The notes beneath the pieces are model-generated. The model saw only the letters and a program-made list of their open reading frames with translations, ran no database searches and was not told the origin of the DNA. Shown in pieces: positions 61,218 to 64,000 of a stretch of 64,000 nt of DNA; within the stretch, counting starts at the first letter, position 1, and every line of letters starts with the position of its first letter. The DNA is taken from NCBI GenBank assembly GCA_039105265.1, contig JAPFFF010000009.1:1116001-1180000 (forward strand), in the 5' to 3' direction. This DNA is from Tritrichomonas musculus. Its lineage: Eukaryota; Parabasalia; Tritrichomonadida; Tritrichomonadidae. The position numbers and the translations under genes were made by a program.

Positions 61218-62283
61218 TTTGCGTTTTATAAGTCAAAAAGAATACTTTATAATCATCATTCAAAGCATCTATTGACGAACAAACATATTTTGTGTACATG
61301 ATTGGAACTGTTATTATTGTTTTGTTCTTCAGTGTTTTGTTAGTTTGACGCAAAGGATTTAATGGTTTACATTTAACGTTTCCAGACTCATAACAAATGA
61401 ATTCAGCAAGTTCATTAAATACTCTTCTTCGCTTTTCATGTTTCTTTTCTGTTTTTCCGTAATCGGTGTGAATGAGTATTATATTTTTGGGCTTGTATGA
61501 CAGAAGACCTTTAAATCGTTGTTTTTGTTGAATCTCTTTCAATTGCATTGATTTCGCTCTTATGTATTGCCATTCAAAGTCGCGGTCGTCTTGCATCTGT
61601 TGAGGTGTTAGATAAATGTATTTTGATTGTCGTTTGTCAAGGTATTCATCAGTTTCTTCGTCAAATGACGTGTATAAAGGATTCAATAAACGAAGAGATG
61701 AATGAGGAGTGTTATTGTACCATTCAACCGTTTGTTGTATCAATACATTGTTTGTCATTCGTTGTTGTGATTCACCGAAAGCATTTCGTAATGTTCTGAT
61801 TACGGCATCAACACATTTATGTGCATTCGTGAAAGGTGAATCATCAATGATTAACTTTATTTTGTTTGGTGCTTTGACTTTAATTGACGGTTTGTTTGTT
61901 TGATATAGCTCTTCACCGTTGCAATAGTCTTTGAATGTATTTGATATAAAAGCCTTTTCACCATCACATTTAATTGTTTCAATTCTGATATTCCTTTTAT
62001 TGACTAGTTTATCAATTACTTTGATTACATAAAACACAGATTTGTAATCAATTGGTTCAACAATTAAGTATTTGGTGTTTACATTGATAAGAACAAGATA
62101 AGCTTTGTTTAACGCAAACATTATATCCATTTCCCAACAATGAGGCTCAAATGAGAAGTCAGGTTTTGATAGTTTCTTTACTGTTTTCAATTGGTAATCC
62201 TTAATATAGGGCTCAGTTTTAATGTTTGTGTCTTTGATGTACTTGTATTTAGATTTGAAAGGATAGTTGATTGATTCATTCAT
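61207..62283 (-). CDS. Retroviral-type integrase (Maverick part)
   Basis: A 358-residue integrase of the rve group. The core shows WEMDIMFALNKAYLVLINV (first acidic residue, about residue 52), IKCDGEKAFISNTFKDYC (about 104), and the long helix HKCVDAVIRTLRNAFG (about 154), followed by TVEWYNNTPHSSL. That last motif is the hallmark stretch of retroviral and Maverick integrases. A basic C-terminal region (KTEKKHEKRRRVFNE) may be a chromatin- or DNA-binding tail. It would insert the linear element copy into host DNA. Confidence 0.85.
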   Translation of the reverse strand: MNESINYPFKSKYKYIKDTNIKTEPYIKDYQLKTVKKLSKPDFSFEPHCWEMDIMFALNKAYLVLINVNTKYLIVEPIDYKSVFYVIKVIDKLVNKRNIRIETIKCDGEKAFISNTFKDYCNGEELYQTNKPSIKVKAPNKIKLIIDDSPFTNAHKCVDAVIRTLRNAFGESQQRMTNNVLIQQTVEWYNNTPHSSLRLLNPLYTSFDEETDEYLDKRQSKYIYLTPQQMQDDRDFEWQYIRAKSMQLKEIQQKQRFKGLLSYKPKNIILIHTDYGKTEKKHEKRRRVFNELAEFICYESGNVKCKPLNPLRQTNKTLKNKTIITVPIMYTKYVCSSIDALNDDYKVFFLTYKTQNES

Positions 62284-62340
62284 TTGAATCGCAAAAATAA
62301 AGATATTATTTAATGACGATTATTTAATGAAATCAATTAT

Positions 62341-64000
62341 TTATTCATTTGCTTGGCTTCCTTTTGGTGTTTCATCATCAACATATTCCAATCCTTCCAA
62401 AGAAAGTTTGAAATATGTATCCCTAGTTATCCATAATTGAGTTGGTGGTGGTCTGGTGATGGTTCCATCTGGCTCAACAACATTGTAATATGTATCATCA
62501 GCTCCTGTATAGATAGGCATTCCATTGACTTGTATCTGAACGTTTCCAAAACCTCCATCAAGTCCGTCATAACAATATCCTGCACTTGCTCGTTCTGTTT
62601 GAATGTTGAATACAAATGATGTTGCATCACTAATTGTATTCTTGTATCTCTTTCCGTTCGCGTCATTCTTTGGCATTGTCATTGAGTCTTCAAATTCCTT
62701 TGTGCATGAAAGAGTGATTGCGTCTAAATCACCAGCCGTTAATTGATTTTCAAAGAATCGTGCACCAATAGTTGAAACGTTTTCGTCTGGAAAGTTCTTG
62801 CCACCGATATTTAAGAAACAATTTTGATAAACTGGATTTTCAAAGACTGTTAAATCATTATGATGCTTTGGAAACATGATTGATAAATTAGTTGCATTGA
62901 TTAATGGAATATTCAATGTTGACTTGATTCCGTTAGCTGCTGGAGCTATTGGGAAAGCATGATAATCAACTTTTTGTGAAGGAATGATTAAACCTTGTCT
63001 TAAAATGTCTTCAATTCCTTGTCTTGTAGCTTCACAAACACCAAAGCCTTGCATATTAGATTTACAAGCTGTGATGGTCATTCGATTAACTGTTAATGTT
63101 GCTGTTTGAGCAGAATAAGTTTCTTTCAATAATTGAGCTCTTGCATCATGATATTCATTAACAACTCTGAGAGCTGATTTAGCAACTGTTTTCTCAATTT
63201 GCCAAACATAATACTTTCCGTCGTTGTGTGTCAATGGTGGTTTTGTGTAATCTGGATTTGCTAAACAAATTTCTTCATCAGTTGCTGTTGGTTTGAGGTC
63301 TAATTTTGCGAACTCTTCTGCTGTATAACTGAAATACATTGAAAGGTCTGTTGCAATATCATCATAAGTATATGAACCATCGCTTCCAAAGTTATATTGC
63401 TCACCAATTCTATAAGTGAGTTTATATTTGATTGGTGCAGGTGTTGGTTCAGGTGATGGTGATGGTTCTGGTTTATCTTCTTCTTCTGGTGATGGGTCAG
63501 GTGTTGGTGATGGTGATGGTGGTACAGGTGTTGGTGTTGGTGATGGGTCTGGTGACGGAGTTCCTGGACCTGGAATCACTGCTTGATTACCGATTTGTGT
63601 GAATTGATGACGAAGATGACCACGGGCTTTGATTTCCTTTAATCTATCGAGTTCATCCATCGATATTGAATCATTATCTTCAAGAAATACTTTCGCTTCT
63701 GCAACTGTGAAAGGGTCTAATACTGCCCAAACAAGACCAGCTGGACTAACTTGAAAACGAATTGATAAATCACCAATGATTCCGTTAGGGAATAAATCAA
63801 ATGCCTGTAAAGCAAGCAAATCATCAAAAGGAACATTCAAATCAAATTCGACTTCGCTTCTTCCTGTGTTCTTAAATGAATTCAAATTAACATAAGCTCC
63901 TGCATGTGTCTGTGAATAGTTGCTAATGTTTTCCCACAATGAATGAACGAATCTACGGCGTTTCTTCTCGGCTTCTGGTTTAACTGATGAATACAAGAAG
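62341..64000 (-). CDS. Major capsid protein (Maverick part), runs off the window
   Basis: At least 551 residues; the frame is still open at the window edge, so the true start is outside. It is beta-rich at both ends (SEVEFDLNVPFDDLLALQAF; PHYNVV-type strands), as expected for a double-jelly-roll capsid protein. A long Pro/Ser/Thr/Glu linker lies near residues 143-187 (PTPTPVPPSPSPTPDPSPEE), probably a surface loop. The segment MFPKHHNDLTVFENP is shared in type with the capsid-like remnant near 38.05 kb. Confidence 0.72.
   Translation of the reverse strand, partial: FLYSSVKPEAEKKRRRFVHSLWENISNYSQTHAGAYVNLNSFKNTGRSEVEFDLNVPFDDLLALQAFDLFPNGIIGDLSIRFQVSPAGLVWAVLDPFTVAEAKVFLEDNDSISMDELDRLKEIKARGHLRHQFTQIGNQAVIPGPGTPSPDPSPTPTPVPPSPSPTPDPSPEEEDKPEPSPSPEPTPAPIKYKLTYRIGEQYNFGSDGSYTYDDIATDLSMYFSYTAEEFAKLDLKPTATDEEICLANPDYTKPPLTHNDGKYYVWQIEKTVAKSALRVVNEYHDARAQLLKETYSAQTATLTVNRMTITACKSNMQGFGVCEATRQGIEDILRQGLIIPSQKVDYHAFPIAPAANGIKSTLNIPLINATNLSIMFPKHHNDLTVFENPVYQNCFLNIGGKNFPDENVSTIGARFFENQLTAGDLDAITLSCTKEFEDSMTMPKNDANGKRYKNTISDATSFVFNIQTERASAGYCYDGLDGGFGNVQIQVNGMPIYTGADDTYYNVVEPDGTITRPPPTQLWITRDTYFKLSLEGLEYVDDETPKGSQANE

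Larger units (their letters stand above)
45373..64000. mobile_element. Large Maverick/Polinton, mostly whole, continues past the window
   Basis: At least 18.6 kb of compact genes on both strands. It includes protein-primed DNA polymerase B, retroviral-type integrase, FtsK/HerA-type packaging ATPase and a major capsid protein, the defining Maverick set, plus KilA-N and fibre-like proteins. Its left end is probably near 45373, where the sequence becomes AGTATATGGGTGGGCATT; Maverick terminal repeats typically begin with AG. The right terminal repeat is outside the window. Most frames are open and long, so the copy is young; the fibre-like gene is broken, with perhaps two or three breaks. Base composition is richer in G+C than the flanks. 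Confidence 0.9.

Overview
The window is very AT-rich, protist-like DNA. Genes are intronless as far as I can see, and a few ordinary eukaryotic genes are scattered among a dense mass of transposons and Maverick/Polinton elements. Large intact Mavericks, MULEs, Kolobok-like and Tc1-type transposons, short intergenic flanks and the small-GTPase, BRO1 and kinase set fit a parabasalid. The base composition makes a Tritrichomonas-type trichomonad my best guess. That is inference; no rRNA or tRNA gene was seen to settle it.

Layout. 0.3-5.1 kb: three host genes (a coiled-coil protein, a Rab5-like GTPase with an odd switch II motif, and a BRO1/ALIX-type protein). 5.2-15 kb: nested small DNA elements. 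These include a TA-flanked MITE inserted into its own copy, an inverted-repeat element carrying a gene fragment, an element with an 8-bp target duplication that contains a second such element, a decayed Kolobok/Mutator-like transposase followed in the same frame by a complete ubiquitin-specific protease (USP) domain, and a 1.1-kb element with C-rich ends. 15.9-18.3 kb: an intact-looking MULE with terminal repeats and a target duplication. 18.4-19.8 kb: a second Kolobok-like transposase, broken by stops. 20.5-22.2 kb: a TTAA-flanked element. 22-25 kb: gene-free AT-rich repeats.

25.1-27 kb: two host genes (an OSTC-type oligosaccharyltransferase subunit and a protein kinase). 27.3-35 kb: a gene remnant, an element whose empty site is also in the window, a snap-back element with a GC-rich core, and a Tc1-type transposase interrupted by a TTAA element. 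35.2-39.7 kb: a badly broken Maverick-type fossil. 40.2-40.8 kb: an Spg1/Tem1-type GTPase. 41-45 kb: more non-autonomous elements, including a CAGGG-ended hAT-like one.

45.4-64 kb: a large, mostly whole Maverick that runs off the right edge. It encodes a packaging ATPase, a protein-primed family B DNA polymerase with an HNH domain inside it, a KilA-N protein, a fibre-like protein, a retroviral-type integrase, a major capsid protein and several unknowns. Polymerase, integrase, ATPase and capsid are the standard self-synthesising, capsid-bearing Maverick set.

The best candidates for something undescribed are the transposase-USP composite at 9.8-12.8 kb and the HNH domain embedded in the Maverick polymerase.
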